From NCBI RefSeq assembly GCF_022631375.1, contig NZ_JALBGC010000003.1, positions 248,001 to 312,000 of the forward strand: 64,000 nucleotides of DNA, read 5' to 3'. This document shows, piece after piece, positions 15,634 to 24,175 of this stretch. The stretch comes from Hymenobacter cyanobacteriorum (lineage in GTDB: Bacteria; Bacteroidota; Bacteroidia; Cytophagales; Hymenobacteraceae). Under the pieces are notes generated by a model. It did no database searches. It was not told the DNA's origin and saw nothing but the letters and a program-made list of their open reading frames with translations. Numbering within the stretch: the stretch's first letter is position 1; each line of letters starts with the position of its first letter. A program made the position numbers and the translations under genes.

Positions 15634-16899
15634 CTACCACGAGCCGCTGTTGTCATTGGTGCTGTCGAAGCCGCCGCCACCGGTGTCGCCGGAGGAATTG
15701 TCGTCGTACGACGAGTTGTTGTCGTCGGAAGAAAAGAAGTCGTTTGAGTTGTCCGGGGCCGTGTTGGCATCGGAGAAGTAGTCGGGGGCCGAATTATCGG
15801 CGCTGCCGCTGCCACCGTCGCGGGAGCTGAAGTAGTCGCTGCCAGCCGAAGAGCTGGCCGCGCCCGCCGCGCCGGCTGCCGCGCCGCCAAAGCCGCCGCC
15901 GTTGTTATCATTGGTCATGCTATTGCCCGAGGTATCGTGGCCCGAAGCCATGCGGTTGCCGAGGTAAGCGCCGGCCGCCGCGGCCGCGCCGGTGGCCAGC
16001 ATGCCACCCACGCCCATGCCGCCGCCCGAGTTGGGGGCCTGGCCGTAGCCGGGGCCGTAGTTGCCGGGGTTCTGGCCGTAGTTATTGCCGCCTGTGGGGC
16101 CATTGGGCCGGTTGGGCAGGAAGTTGGGCGTGCCATTGGGGTTGCTATTGTTAGCAGCCGCGCGGCCCTTGAACATGCGCACCACAAACCACAGAATGCC
16201 GCCAATCACGAGCGCGCCAATCAGCAGCGTGCCCATGCCGGGGCCCGAAGGAGCCGGCTCGACGGGCGTGGTCGTCACCGGGTCGTTGCCGGTGGTGGGG
16301 TACTGCTGCGTCTCAGCCGACATATTATCCGACGGGTTTTCGGAGGCGGCGGCCGCGCCGGTTGTAGCGGCTGCATTGTTGGCCGTGGCATCCTTCACCG
16401 AATTGGGGTTGGCCGTAGCCATCAGCGTGTTCAAGCCCTTCCGAAAACCGGCGAAGTAGTTGTTCTGCTTGAAGTCCGGCGTCATTTCGTTGATGACGCG
16501 GCTGGTCACTTCCGGGGTGATGGCGCTTTGCATGCCGCTGCCGGGCTGAATGGAAATTTTGTGCTCCTGCGCGCCCAGCAGCACCACAATGCCGTTGTTT
16601 TTGTCGCGCTGGCCCACGCCCCAGGCAGTGCCGAGGGCCCGGGCGTAATCGGCCACCGTGCGGCTGCCCAGCGAGGGCACGGTTACGACCACAATCTGGG
16701 TGCCGGTGTTATCGGCGTAGCGGCGCAGGCCGCTGTCCAGCTTTTTGGCGTCGGCCGGCTCCATTAGGCTGGCCTGGTCGTTCACGAATTTGAAGGGAGT
16801 GGGGCGGGGCGGCAGGCCGGCTTCGCCCGTTTGGGCAGCGGCCGGGCCGGCACCTACGGCTCCCACCAGGAGCATTACCAAAAGCAACAGACGGTTCAT
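15634..16899 (-). CDS. TPM-domain protein with Gly/Asp/Ser-rich tail
   Basis: The protein has 421 residues. A signal peptide (residues 1-20, LLLLVMLLVGAVGAGPAAAQ) is followed by a TPM domain (about 30-155: FVNDQASLMEPADAKKLDSG, TGTQIVVVTVPSLG, NNGIVVLLG, KISIQPGSGMQ), a threonine/proline linker, one membrane helix (about 215-235, GTLLIGALVIGGILWFVV) and a long low-complexity tail rich in Gly, Asn, Asp and Ser. TPM proteins are linked to photosystem assembly and to envelope quality control in bacteria. The catalytic domain is predicted to face the periplasm. ATG 16899 is selected by the signal peptide. Confidence 0.85.
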   Translation of the reverse strand: MNRLLLLVMLLVGAVGAGPAAAQTGEAGLPPRPTPFKFVNDQASLMEPADAKKLDSGLRRYADNTGTQIVVVTVPSLGSRTVADYARALGTAWGVGQRDKNNGIVVLLGAQEHKISIQPGSGMQSAITPEVTSRVINEMTPDFKQNNYFAGFRKGLNTLMATANPNSVKDATANNAAATTGAAAASENPSDNMSAETQQYPTTGNDPVTTTPVEPAPSGPGMGTLLIGALVIGGILWFVVRMFKGRAAANNSNPNGTPNFLPNRPNGPTGGNNYGQNPGNYGPGYGQAPNSGGGMGVGGMLATGAAAAAGAYLGNRMASGHDTSGNSMTNDNNGGGFGGAAAGAAGAASSSAGSDYFSSRDGGSGSADNSAPDYFSDANTAPDNSNDFFSSDDNNSSYDDNSSGDTGGGGFDSTNDNSGSW

Positions 16900-16986
16900 A
16901 GCACGAAGTGTAAGAGGGTGAAAACGATAGCCTGATGAGCTTTCGCGATGGCGGCTACCCGGCAGTACGGCGCGGGCGGCCAACCG

Positions 16987-17553
16987 TTACGCGCCGGCGG
17001 GCAGGGCGGGTGGCGGCGAAGGCTCCACGGCGCGCTCGAAACGCAGCTGGCTATCCTCAGCGGTGCCGGCCGGCTCGAAGCCGTTGCGCAGCAGCACCCG
17101 TTGCGCGACCTCATTAGCAGCAGCGGGACGGGCTACCAGGCGGCGCACCAGGCCGGTGTCGGCGGCTTGCTGCACCAGGCCGGCCACCAGCTCGGTGCCC
17201 AGGCCCTGGCCGCGCCAGTCGGCCGCAATGGCGAAGGTAATTTCAGCCACTCCCGCGGCATCGGGAGGGCCCAGGAAGCTGGCCGCGCCCACCAGGGTGC
17301 GGGGCGTGGTATCGTCGGCTTTGCGCAGGGCGTACCAGCCGTGCCAGCCGGCGGCATCGCGGCCGCCGGCCGTGAGGGCTTCGAGCGACTGCTCCAGCGT
17401 GGCGCGCGGGGCCTGGGCCGTGTTCCAGTCGGCGGGCAGCGCGGCCCCGAGGAGCACCGGGAAATATTGGGGTTTCTGCAATTCGGCCGTGAGCAGGGCA
17501 CGGCTGGCGGCCAGAATCTGGAGGCGGGGGGTTTGGGTGATGAGCGGAATCAT
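16987..17553 (-). CDS. GNAT-family N-acetyltransferase
   Basis: The protein has 188 residues and a GNAT fold: ITQTPRLQILAASRALL at the N-terminus, AEITFAIAADWRGQGLGTEL as motif A with the acetyl-CoA-binding RGQGLGT loop, and NEVAQRVLLRNGFEPAG at the end. The substrate is unknown. ATG 17553 fits the family N-terminus. The gene is divergent from the 139-residue protein at 17650, with 96 bp between. Confidence 0.87.
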   Translation of the reverse strand: MIPLITQTPRLQILAASRALLTAELQKPQYFPVLLGAALPADWNTAQAPRATLEQSLEALTAGGRDAAGWHGWYALRKADDTTPRTLVGAASFLGPPDAAGVAEITFAIAADWRGQGLGTELVAGLVQQAADTGLVRRLVARPAAANEVAQRVLLRNGFEPAGTAEDSQLRFERAVEPSPPPALPAGA

Positions 17554-17635
17554 GGGGGCAGTATACGGCAGTTTGCCCGCGGGGGCCAGTTCTGCGGGTT
17601 GGCAGCAACGCATCGCCGGGCTGTTGTGCGGCTCC

Positions 17636-17643
17636 TACCTTTG
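17636..17643 (+). promoter_or_regulatory. Consensus -7 promoter element TACCTTTG
   Basis: This is an exact match to the Bacteroidota TAnnTTTG box. It ends 6 bp before ATG 17650, so transcription would begin at or next to the start codon. No well-placed -33 TTG is evident. Confidence 0.5.
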
Positions 17644-17649
17644 TGCGCA

Positions 17650-18069
17650 ATGCCCCAACCTGCTGCTCTACCCCTCCTTTTTACCAATGCGGCCGGCCAG
17701 CTGCACGAAGACCCCGCTGGCTTTCTGCGCGCCACCTGGGGCAGCGCGCCCCGCCCTTCGGCGGCCGTGCAGGAGCTATTCGAGCGCATGCTGCTGGTGT
17801 TGCAGCACCGCCAATGGGCACGCATCCTGGTGAACCAAAGCCAGATGCGGGCTTTCACGCCTGAGGAGCAGCGCTGGGTGGCGCACGATTGGCTGCCCCG
17901 GGCCGTGGTAGCGGGCTACCGCTACGGCGCGGTGGTGGTGTCGCCGGTGGCCATGGTGCGGCTGGCGACCTCTTTCATCACCACCAGCGTGATGGGCCTG
18001 CCGCTTACTTACCGCTCCTTCGATGATGAGGCGGAAGCCGAAAGCTGGCTGGAACAGCAGCCTGGGTAA
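17650..18069 (+). CDS. Conserved hypothetical protein (possible STAS/SpoIIAA-like fold)
   Basis: The 139-residue soluble protein contains an ERMLLVLQHRQWARILVNQS helix-strand unit, a central EEQRWVAHDWLPRAV helix and the C-terminal LPLTYRSFDDEAEAESWL. The pattern of a Tyr/Phe-rich strand followed by an acidic EAEAESWL helix resembles STAS/SpoIIAA-like proteins of Cytophagales. I cannot assign a function. The start is ATG 17650, directly after a consensus -7 element; the longer open frame upstream runs through the divergent acetyltransferase gene and is rejected. Confidence 0.7.
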   Translation: MPQPAALPLLFTNAAGQLHEDPAGFLRATWGSAPRPSAAVQELFERMLLVLQHRQWARILVNQSQMRAFTPEEQRWVAHDWLPRAVVAGYRYGAVVVSPVAMVRLATSFITTSVMGLPLTYRSFDDEAEAESWLEQQPG

Positions 18070-18095
18070 GTATATCAGACGCAATTAGCCAAAAG

Positions 18096-18180
18096 GTAGG
18101 GGCGGGGCTTGTCCCCACCCGTCGTATGCGCAACGACTTAGCATTGTGCACGCGACGGGCGGGGCAAGCCCCGCCCCTAC
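18096..18180. repeat. 85 bp GC-rich palindrome, copy 1
   Basis: GTAGGGGCGGGGCTTGTCCC at 18096 is answered by GGGGCAAGCCCCGCCCCTAC ending at 18180, with a roughly 28 bp loop. It is nearly identical in its arms to copies at 33521-33608 (inside hrpB) and 36884-36971. It lies between two genes that converge here. Confidence 0.9.
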
Positions 18181-18198
18181 TCAAAAGTTAAAAAACCG

Positions 18199-20682
18199 TT
18201 AAAACTTCAAGCCCACCGAGGCCAGGTAGTTGCAGGTGGCCTGCGGGTAGAACCAGTTGAAGGTTTGCGAAGTACCGTTGCCGTCGAGGTAGCTGTAGGT
18301 GTAGCCGTTGGCCGAATACTCGCGGTTCAGCAGGTTATTCACGAGCAGGCCCAGTTCAATCTCCTTCATAAACGACGGGTGGATGGCGTAGCGCAGGCGG
18401 AAATCGAGCGTGTTGTAGGGGTCGAGGCTGCGGTTCTTGTTCTCGGAATTGTCGAGGTACTGGCGGCTCACCGTCTTCAGCAGCAGCGCCAGTCGCAGGC
18501 CCTTCACCGGCTGCCCTTCGAGCGTATGAGCCGATACCACGCCGGGCGAATACGAAATGGTGGACGTGCGCGCCGCCGCCAGCACGGGCTCGTAGTTGGC
18601 ATCGTAGGTTACGTCCTGGTAGTCCAGAATGCGGTTCTGGCTCAGCGTAACCGTGGTGCTGAGGCTGATTTTGTCGTTGGCCGAGATGAAGCCGCTCAGC
18701 TCCACGCCGCGGCGGTAGCTGCGGGCCACGTTGGTGCGCAGGGCCGTGCCCACGTCGTTGAGCTGGCCGGTGGCCACCATCTGATTCTGGTAGTTCATGT
18801 AGAAGCCGTTGGCTTCGAAGCGCAGCGCTCCATTCGCACCCAGAAAACCCAGGTCGGTGCGATTGAAACGGTAGCCGCCTTCGAAATCTTCGAGGCGCTC
18901 GGCTTTGGCCGTCTGGTCGCCCACGGGGCGGTCGGTGAAATCGGAACGCACGGGCTCGCGCTGGCCCACGGCGAAGCTGCCGTAGAGCTGGTGCCCGTGG
19001 CCGAGCGTGAGTGTAGCCCCGGCCTTGGGGTTGAAGAACGTATAGCTAGCGCGGGTCGTCACGTCCTGGTTGCCCTGCTCCACACCGTTGATGGCGTAGT
19101 TGATGTGGCGCACCTGCACGTCGCCGTAAATGCCTAGCACCGGCAGCACCTGCCAGGTGGCCCGGGCGTAGGCGTTGTAGTCGGTTTTCACGGCGTTGTT
19201 GAAGTAGTAGCGCTGGTTCAGAAAGCTCGTCGAAGCGTAGCGCGCCCAGATGATTTCACCGTAGTGGTCGTTGTCGAAGCGGTTCCAGGCGCCGCCCACG
19301 GTGGCCTGCAGCTTGCCGTTGGTGGGCTGGTAGTTCAGGGCCAGCGTGCCGCCGTAGAAATTGTTATTGAGCCACTTGCGGTCCACCAAATCGGTGCGGG
19401 TAATCGTCTGGGTGCCAATGACGACGTTGGGCAGGCCGTAGTTCGAGAACTTTCGGCCCGCGCGGAAGCTCTCGTAGTAGCCGAAGCCGCGCGTGAGGTG
19501 CAGCGCCGCGCCCAGGCTCCAGCGCTGGCCCAGACCCTGCGAGAGGTGCAGCTGGTAGTGGTTCTGCTGGTAGTTGTCGGTCTGGTTGTCGTAGGTGTAG
19601 TAGCTGTAGCGGCGACCCTCGGTGAGCACGCGGGCGGCATCGGCGGGGCTCAGCTCGCCGTTGTCGACGTAGGTCTGCAGCAGGGCGCGGTTGCCGGTGA
19701 TGGCCGGCTCGGGCACGCCGTTCCAGGCCTGGTAGGTTTTCTCGCGGCCCGAGAAGGTGATGAACTTCAGCAGCGTGTTTTTGGCCTGGTAGCCGGCCGC
19801 GAAGTAGTACGACTTCAAATCCGACGTCGCCCGGTTCATGTAGCCATCCGAAGTAATGCGCGACAGCCGCCCATCCACCGTGAAATGGCCGTTAATCAGC
19901 CCCGTGCCGAAGGAAACGTTGTTTTTCCAGGTCTGGTAGGAGCCGTAGGTGTTCTGGGTTTCGGCATAGGCTTCGCGGCGGTTGTCGAGCGTGCTGATGT
20001 TCAGGCTGGCCCCGAAGGCCGCGCCGCCATTCTGGCTCGTGCCCACGCCCCGCTGAATCTGCAGCGAGTTCACCGACGACGCCAAATCGGGCAGGTTAAT
20101 CAGAAACGCCCCGTGCGACTCGGGGTCATTCAGCGGCACGCCGTTGATGGTGGTGTTGATGCCCGTGTTGCTCGTGCCCCGAATGCGGATGTCGGTGTAG
20201 CCCACCCCGGCCCCGGCGTCGGAGTTCACCACCACCGAAGGCGTCTGGTTGAGCAGGTAGGGCAAATCCTGCCCGAAATTCTGCTTGGCCAGGTCCTGCT
20301 TGCTCAGGTTGGTGTAGGCTGTGGCGGTGCGGTCGTTGGCCCGCGAGGCCGTCACCAGCACTTCGGGCGTCACGCTGCTGCTGGCTTCAATAGCCAGCGG
20401 CGGCAGCTGCTGAGCGGCGGGCTGGCCGGTCACAGCGTAGATTATCGGGCTGAAGCCCAGCGCCGTGAAGCTAAGCTCGTGCGCGCCGGCCGGCACGGCG
20501 GGCAGGGCAAAGGTGCCGTCGGCGGCGGTGGCGCCCACGGGCTGGCCGTCGAGGCGAATGGTGGCGCCGGGCACAGCTTGGTCGTTGGCAGTGGCGAGGC
20601 GGCCGGACACGGGGCCTTGCGCCCACGCCGGCGCGGCAGCCAGCCCCAGAAGGGCGGCAGCCGCGAAGAATACAGTTTTCAA
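18199..20682 (-). CDS. TonB-dependent outer-membrane receptor under TPP-riboswitch control
   Basis: The protein has about 827 residues. After a signal peptide (KTVFFAAAALLGLAAAPAWA), residues about 25-100 form a carboxypeptidase-regulatory-like domain (VSGRLATANDQAVPGATIRL). A plug domain follows (LLNQTPSVVVNSDAGAGVG, DIRIRGTS, GINTTINGVPLND), then a long beta-barrel ending in an aromatic residue. It imports a nutrient through the outer membrane. The TPP riboswitch directly upstream points to thiamine or a precursor. Start: the TTG at 20682 gives a perfect signal peptide, whereas ATG 20778 falls inside the riboswitch and would add 32 residues before the signal sequence. The receptor class is certain; the substrate is inferred from the riboswitch and the PnuC/PnuT neighbour. 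Confidence 0.9.
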   Translation of the reverse strand: MKTVFFAAAALLGLAAAPAWAQGPVSGRLATANDQAVPGATIRLDGQPVGATAADGTFALPAVPAGAHELSFTALGFSPIIYAVTGQPAAQQLPPLAIEASSSVTPEVLVTASRANDRTATAYTNLSKQDLAKQNFGQDLPYLLNQTPSVVVNSDAGAGVGYTDIRIRGTSNTGINTTINGVPLNDPESHGAFLINLPDLASSVNSLQIQRGVGTSQNGGAAFGASLNISTLDNRREAYAETQNTYGSYQTWKNNVSFGTGLINGHFTVDGRLSRITSDGYMNRATSDLKSYYFAAGYQAKNTLLKFITFSGREKTYQAWNGVPEPAITGNRALLQTYVDNGELSPADAARVLTEGRRYSYYTYDNQTDNYQQNHYQLHLSQGLGQRWSLGAALHLTRGFGYYESFRAGRKFSNYGLPNVVIGTQTITRTDLVDRKWLNNNFYGGTLALNYQPTNGKLQATVGGAWNRFDNDHYGEIIWARYASTSFLNQRYYFNNAVKTDYNAYARATWQVLPVLGIYGDVQVRHINYAINGVEQGNQDVTTRASYTFFNPKAGATLTLGHGHQLYGSFAVGQREPVRSDFTDRPVGDQTAKAERLEDFEGGYRFNRTDLGFLGANGALRFEANGFYMNYQNQMVATGQLNDVGTALRTNVARSYRRGVELSGFISANDKISLSTTVTLSQNRILDYQDVTYDANYEPVLAAARTSTISYSPGVVSAHTLEGQPVKGLRLALLLKTVSRQYLDNSENKNRSLDPYNTLDFRLRYAIHPSFMKEIELGLLVNNLLNREYSANGYTYSYLDGNGTSQTFNWFYPQATCNYLASVGLKF

Positions 20683-20769
20683 GAAAAAAACGAGGTAAAA
20701 GGTGGAACGCGCCGTCGCCCCAGGGGTCGGAGCGGCCGCGGAATCGTTCGTGGATTGTTTATTTCCCTG

Positions 20770-20848
20770 CGCCGGCATTACCCGGTTCAGGTTCGATGGG
20801 TATCATCTCAGCCGATGTCGTGCACAACATCAGCACCCCTAAACATGC
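20770..20848 (-). promoter_or_regulatory. TPP riboswitch (THI box)
   Basis: Read on the minus strand, the conserved thi-box core is present: GGGGTGC at the 5' side, then GGCTGAGATGATACCC, GAACCTGAACCGGGTAAT and GCCGGCG closing P1. It should sense thiamine pyrophosphate and shut off the downstream TonB-dependent receptor gene when the cofactor is plentiful. The P1 3' strand contains an ATG (20778) in frame with the receptor, so translation probably starts further downstream. Confidence 0.92.
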
Positions 20849-20850
20849 AG

Positions 20851-20858
20851 CAAAGGTA
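20851..20858 (-). promoter_or_regulatory. -7 promoter element of the riboswitch transcript
   Basis: On the minus strand this reads TACCTTTG, an exact TAnnTTTG box, ending a few bases before the riboswitch 5' end, as expected for a transcript starting with the aptamer. A correctly spaced -33 TTG is not obvious. Confidence 0.55.
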
Positions 20859-21025
20859 GGGCCGCGCCGGCCTCCGCACTGCAGATGCCGCAAAAATTGG
20901 TGGCGGCGAACTTGCGTGGCTGTTGCCGGTTTCCTGACTATGAGTTAATTTAGGGACGTCGGCCGGCGCAACGTTGGCCCCAGTGCCTGCGTTCACAGCA
21001 CTGCCCCGTTTTAGCCGCCTTCGCC

Positions 21026-21250
21026 ATGATTAGCTTAGTCTACGCCGCTGCCATCTGCGCCCTGTTTTTGTTTGTGCTGGTGCTGCCCCGGCGTCGGCGC
21101 GTGCTGCCCCCGCCGCCCCCCACCGACGGCGACGACGACGGCGGCGAACCTCACGACCCCGGCCTGCCCGACCTCGACCTGCCCCCCGGCATCTCACGCC
21201 CCATCAACGACTGGGAACCGGATTACAACCGGCGCCGGGTGGAGATTTAG
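21026..21250 (+). CDS. Small membrane protein with acidic proline-rich tail
   Basis: The protein has 74 residues. Residues 3-20 are a hydrophobic helix (SLVYAAAICALFLFVLVL) followed by RRRR, so the N-terminus is out and the tail is cytoplasmic. The tail is rich in Pro, Asp and Gly (PPPPPTDGDDDGGE, LPDLDLPPGI). No domain is recognised. It lies alone between the divergent TonB-receptor control region and a bidirectional terminator. The coherent membrane topology and the terminator support a real gene, but coding status is not proven. Confidence 0.6.
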   Translation: MISLVYAAAICALFLFVLVLPRRRRVLPPPPPTDGDDDGGEPHDPGLPDLDLPPGISRPINDWEPDYNRRRVEI

Positions 21251-21256
21251 GCCCTT

Positions 21257-21471
21257 CTGTCATTGCGAGTGAAGCGCAGCGAAACGCGGCAATCCTTCCG
21301 CTCGATGCAACCAACCTAATAATGTGACAAGCCTCTTACTTACCCCTTGTAAAGCAGAAAGCCCCGACTCACTCCAGAGCCGGGGCTTTTCACATCTTGA
21401 GGGTTGGTCGCTGGGAGAGGAAAGATTAGCTACGCTGACCTTCGGGTGCCGCGCTTCGCTCGCAATGACAG
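21257..21471. repeat. Interrupted inverted repeat, GTCATTGCGAG family
   Basis: The left arm (21257-21295) contains CTGTCATTGCGAGTGAAGCG and the right arm (21444-21471) contains GCGCTTCGCTCGCAATGACAG. About 150 bp including a terminator separates them. The arms resemble the dispersed GTCATnCTGAGC palindromes; here the element appears split or is two half-copies in opposite orientation. Confidence 0.65.
21358..21390. terminator. Bidirectional terminator
   Basis: AAAGCCCCG (21358-21366) pairs with CGGGGCTTT (21381-21389), with T or A runs on each side. It can serve both the 74-residue gene (plus) and the kinase-epimerase gene (minus), which converge here. Confidence 0.75.
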
Positions 21472-21485
21472 ACGTGGTCCGACTT

Positions 21486-22940
21486 CTACCCTATTTCCAT
21501 CGAATAGGTGGCCGTGAACGACTGCCCGGGCTCCAGCGTCAGAATGCCTTCCTTTTCGCTGAGCTCGCCGGGCTCGCCGGCCGGGCTGGCGATGCCGTAC
21601 CAGGGCTCGACGCACACGAAGTTGGCGCCGGGGCCTTTGGTCCAGAGGCCGAGGTAGGGAAAGCCATCGAACTGGAAGCGCACGAAGCGCGCCGACTTGT
21701 GCGAGCGCAGTGTGAGGCGCGTGAAGTCGTAGTGTTTGAACACCAGCGCGTCATCGGCAAACAGCTCGTAACTGAGCGGCAGCTCCTGGCCCTCGGTGAG
21801 GACGCGGGCCGTTTCGCCGGTGAGCAGGCCACCGGTGAGCAGGTGGCGGTCCAGCGTGACGGGATGGTCGAAGGCGAAGTAATAGTCTTCGAACCGCTCG
21901 CCGGGCAGCAGCGGGCAGCGCACCGCCGGGTGCGCCCCGATGCTGAAGAGCAGCGGCTGGTCGGGCGCGGGGTTGCGCACGTCCCAGCGCACGCTTAGCT
22001 GCGCGCCCCGCAGCGTGTAGGTGATGAGCAGCTCGAAGGCGAAGGGGAACACGGCGCGGGTGCTCTCGTCGTGCTGCAGGCGGAACACCAGCTCGGTGGG
22101 GCTCTGGCTGAGCACGGCAAACTCTTGGTCGCGGGCGAAGCCGTGCTGGGGCAGGCGGTAGTCGCGGCCCTGGTAGTGATAGGCGTCATCGGGCAGGCGG
22201 CCCACCAGCGGAAACAGCACCGGCGCGTGCCGGCCCCACACGGCCGGGTCGCCCGACCACAGGTATTCGAGGTTGTCGGCGGTGCCGATGAGGCTGATGA
22301 GCTCGGCCCCGCGCGGGCTGAACGTGGCCCGGCACTCGGGCGTGAACAGCGTGTAGGCGGGGGCACGGTAAGCGGCGCGGGGTTCTTCCATGAGGGGCAG
22401 GGCGGGTTGGGCGGCGGCGAGCAGCAGCTCATCCACCAGAAAACAGGCGTGGGCGAAGCGGCGGTTGTAATCGCCCGATATTTCGGCGAAGTTGGACATC
22501 TGCTCGCGCAATTCGCGCTGGTAGAGGTCGTAGAAGTGCTGGCGCAGGTGCGGGTGCTCACGCAGCGGGTCGGGCTCCCAGGGCAGGTCCACGCCCATCA
22601 GCAGCACCAGGTCGTAGTGCTGGCGGGCAATGGCTTGCTGAATCCACTCGGGGCAGGAGCCGAAGGAGTGCTCGAACCAGATTTTGATGACGAGCAGGTC
22701 GCTGTCGAAAAATACCACGCGGTGGCCCCGGGCCTCGGCTTCGGCCACGGCGGTGGCTTCGGCGGCGAGCTGGCCGCGGGCAATTTCTTCGAGGTCTTCG
22801 GGCGAGTAGTGCGGGCCGGAATCGGCGAGGTACTCGCGGGCGAACTCGGGGGCGAAGGTGGTGCCGTAATGCGCCGCCAGCCGGTCCGCCAACGTCGATT
22901 TACCCGTCGATTCGGGGCCAGTCAGGGAAACACGCAGCAA
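21486..22940 (-). CDS. NadR-like kinase (AAA_28) fused to aldose 1-epimerase-family domain
   Basis: The protein has 484 residues. Residues 1-180 form a NadR-type ATPase/kinase: P-loop LTGPESTGKSTLADRL, then EFAREYLAD, an FFDSDLLVIKIW strand and DLPWEPDPLREHP. From about residue 190 to the end is a galactose-mutarotase-like domain (SPRGAELISLIG, GQFPLVGRLP-type strand, LPQHGFARDQEF, SIGAHPAVRCPL, FVCVEPWYGI). The two halves are in one uninterrupted frame. NadR-like kinases phosphorylate ribosylnicotinamide or, next to PnuT, possibly thiamine; the epimerase half probably acts on a sugar. A TTG start at 22940 is inferred because no ATG precedes the P-loop. It is downstream of the pnuC/pnuT-like gene on the same strand. 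Confidence 0.82.
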   Translation of the reverse strand: MLRVSLTGPESTGKSTLADRLAAHYGTTFAPEFAREYLADSGPHYSPEDLEEIARGQLAAEATAVAEAEARGHRVVFFDSDLLVIKIWFEHSFGSCPEWIQQAIARQHYDLVLLMGVDLPWEPDPLREHPHLRQHFYDLYQRELREQMSNFAEISGDYNRRFAHACFLVDELLLAAAQPALPLMEEPRAAYRAPAYTLFTPECRATFSPRGAELISLIGTADNLEYLWSGDPAVWGRHAPVLFPLVGRLPDDAYHYQGRDYRLPQHGFARDQEFAVLSQSPTELVFRLQHDESTRAVFPFAFELLITYTLRGAQLSVRWDVRNPAPDQPLLFSIGAHPAVRCPLLPGERFEDYYFAFDHPVTLDRHLLTGGLLTGETARVLTEGQELPLSYELFADDALVFKHYDFTRLTLRSHKSARFVRFQFDGFPYLGLWTKGPGANFVCVEPWYGIASPAGEPGELSEKEGILTLEPGQSFTATYSMEIG

Positions 22941-23031
22941 CGGAGAAGATGGGGGAATGACTCGTGAAAGGACAGTTGCGAAAGGCAGGATGCGGCCGGC
23001 GCAAGGTGGGCCAGGGTAAAGAATTTGGAAA

Positions 23032-23697
23032 CTATACTTTCGGCATTGTCGGCGGCGATGCTTCGGCCATCAGCTTAGGCGCGGCCAGTAGCTCGCGTCG
23101 CCACTGCCAGTAGCCGTAAGCGGCCAGCGCCAGGTACAGGAAATAGAGCAGGCTGGTGGTGTACAACGCCTTGTACCAGAGCACGGGAACGTAAATAATA
23201 TCGACCAGCAGCCAGAGCAGCCAGTTTTCGAGGCGCTTGCGGGTGAGCAGATATTGGGCCACGATGCTGCCGGCCGTGGTGAAGCTGTCGAGGTAAGGAA
23301 AGGCCGCGTCGGGGTGGTGGTGATGCAGGTAGTAGCCAAAGCCCAGCGTGAAAAGCGCCGCGAAGGCCGCCCCCAGCAGCCACTCGCGGCCGGGTGTGTG
23401 CGTCACGCCTAGTTCCGTAGCGTTGCTGCCGCCGTATAGCCACTCGTACCAGCCGTAGCAGCTCAGCAGAATGAACAGCCCCTGCAGGCCACTGTCGGCA
23501 TAAAGCGTGGCTTCGAAATACACGAAGACGTAGAGCAGGCAGCTAATAATGGCCAACGGGAAGTTCCAGATGGACTCGCGGGCGGCCAGCCACACGCAGG
23601 CAAAACCCGTGGCCACGGCCACCAGCTCCAGCGCCGTGGTGGCCTGCCAGTATTGGGCCAATGCCCCCGAAATATCAAGCGCCAGAAATATGCTCAC
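23032..23697 (-). CDS. PnuC/PnuT-family vitamin transporter
   Basis: The 221-residue inner-membrane protein has about seven helices, typical of the PnuC (nicotinamide riboside) family. Conserved family features include the IWNFPLAIISCLLYVFVYFE segment, LQGLFILLSCYGWYEW and the C-terminal ENWLLWLLVDIIYVPV. In Bacteroidota, homologues next to TPP-riboswitch-controlled TonB receptors are thought to be thiamine transporters (PnuT), while those next to NadR-like kinases may import nicotinamide riboside; both contexts occur here. GTG start at 23697. The kinase-epimerase gene follows after 91 bp. Confidence 0.87.
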   Translation of the reverse strand: MSIFLALDISGALAQYWQATTALELVAVATGFACVWLAARESIWNFPLAIISCLLYVFVYFEATLYADSGLQGLFILLSCYGWYEWLYGGSNATELGVTHTPGREWLLGAAFAALFTLGFGYYLHHHHPDAAFPYLDSFTTAGSIVAQYLLTRKRLENWLLWLLVDIIYVPVLWYKALYTTSLLYFLYLALAAYGYWQWRRELLAAPKLMAEASPPTMPKV

Positions 23698-23769
23698 GAA
23701 AGCCCGCTGGTGGTGAAAGCCGAAAGGTAGCGCCGGGCAGGCCTATTTTTGGGATTTCCGCACCCTCGC

Positions 23770-24099
23770 ATGCCTCCCGAACCCCTCGACCTTACGCCCG
23801 AAGACCTGCACCGCCGCCTGCAGGCAGGCGACGACCTCCAGCTAATCGACGTGCGCGAGGAGATGGAATTTGAATACTGCCACCTGCCCGGCAGCCAGCT
23901 TGTGCCGCTAGATGAGCTGCCACGCCGCGTAGCCGAAATCCGCACCGAGGGGCCGGTGGTGATGATTTGCCACCACGGCGTGCGCTCGGCCCACGCGGCG
24001 GGCTACCTGCGCCACCTCGGCCGCACCAACGTGCTGAATCTGCGCGGCGGCGTGGATGCCTGGGCGCTGCGGGTCGACCCGAACTTTCCGGTGTATTGA
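23770..24099 (+). CDS. Rhodanese-like domain protein
   Basis: The 109-residue single rhodanese domain includes LIDVREEMEFEYCHLPGS, and the active-site loop CHHGVRS has the catalytic cysteine at about residue 66. GGVDAWALRVDP closes the domain. It is probably a small cytosolic sulfurtransferase or persulfide carrier. ATG 23770 follows a TATTTTTG -7-like box at 23744-23751. It is divergent from the PnuC/PnuT gene. Confidence 0.92.
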   Translation: MPPEPLDLTPEDLHRRLQAGDDLQLIDVREEMEFEYCHLPGSQLVPLDELPRRVAEIRTEGPVVMICHHGVRSAHAAGYLRHLGRTNVLNLRGGVDAWALRVDPNFPVY

Positions 24100-24175
24100 G
24101 GCAGCGCGGCTATCCGACGAACACGGCGGTCTGGCAGCGGTTTGCGTTTAAAGCAAACCTTTCCCACCCGCCCTC

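Noticed and set aside
19264..20859. 531-codon plus-strand frame antisense to the TonB receptor
   Set aside because: It is the mirror of the receptor's codon bias and covers the riboswitch; no recognisable domain.
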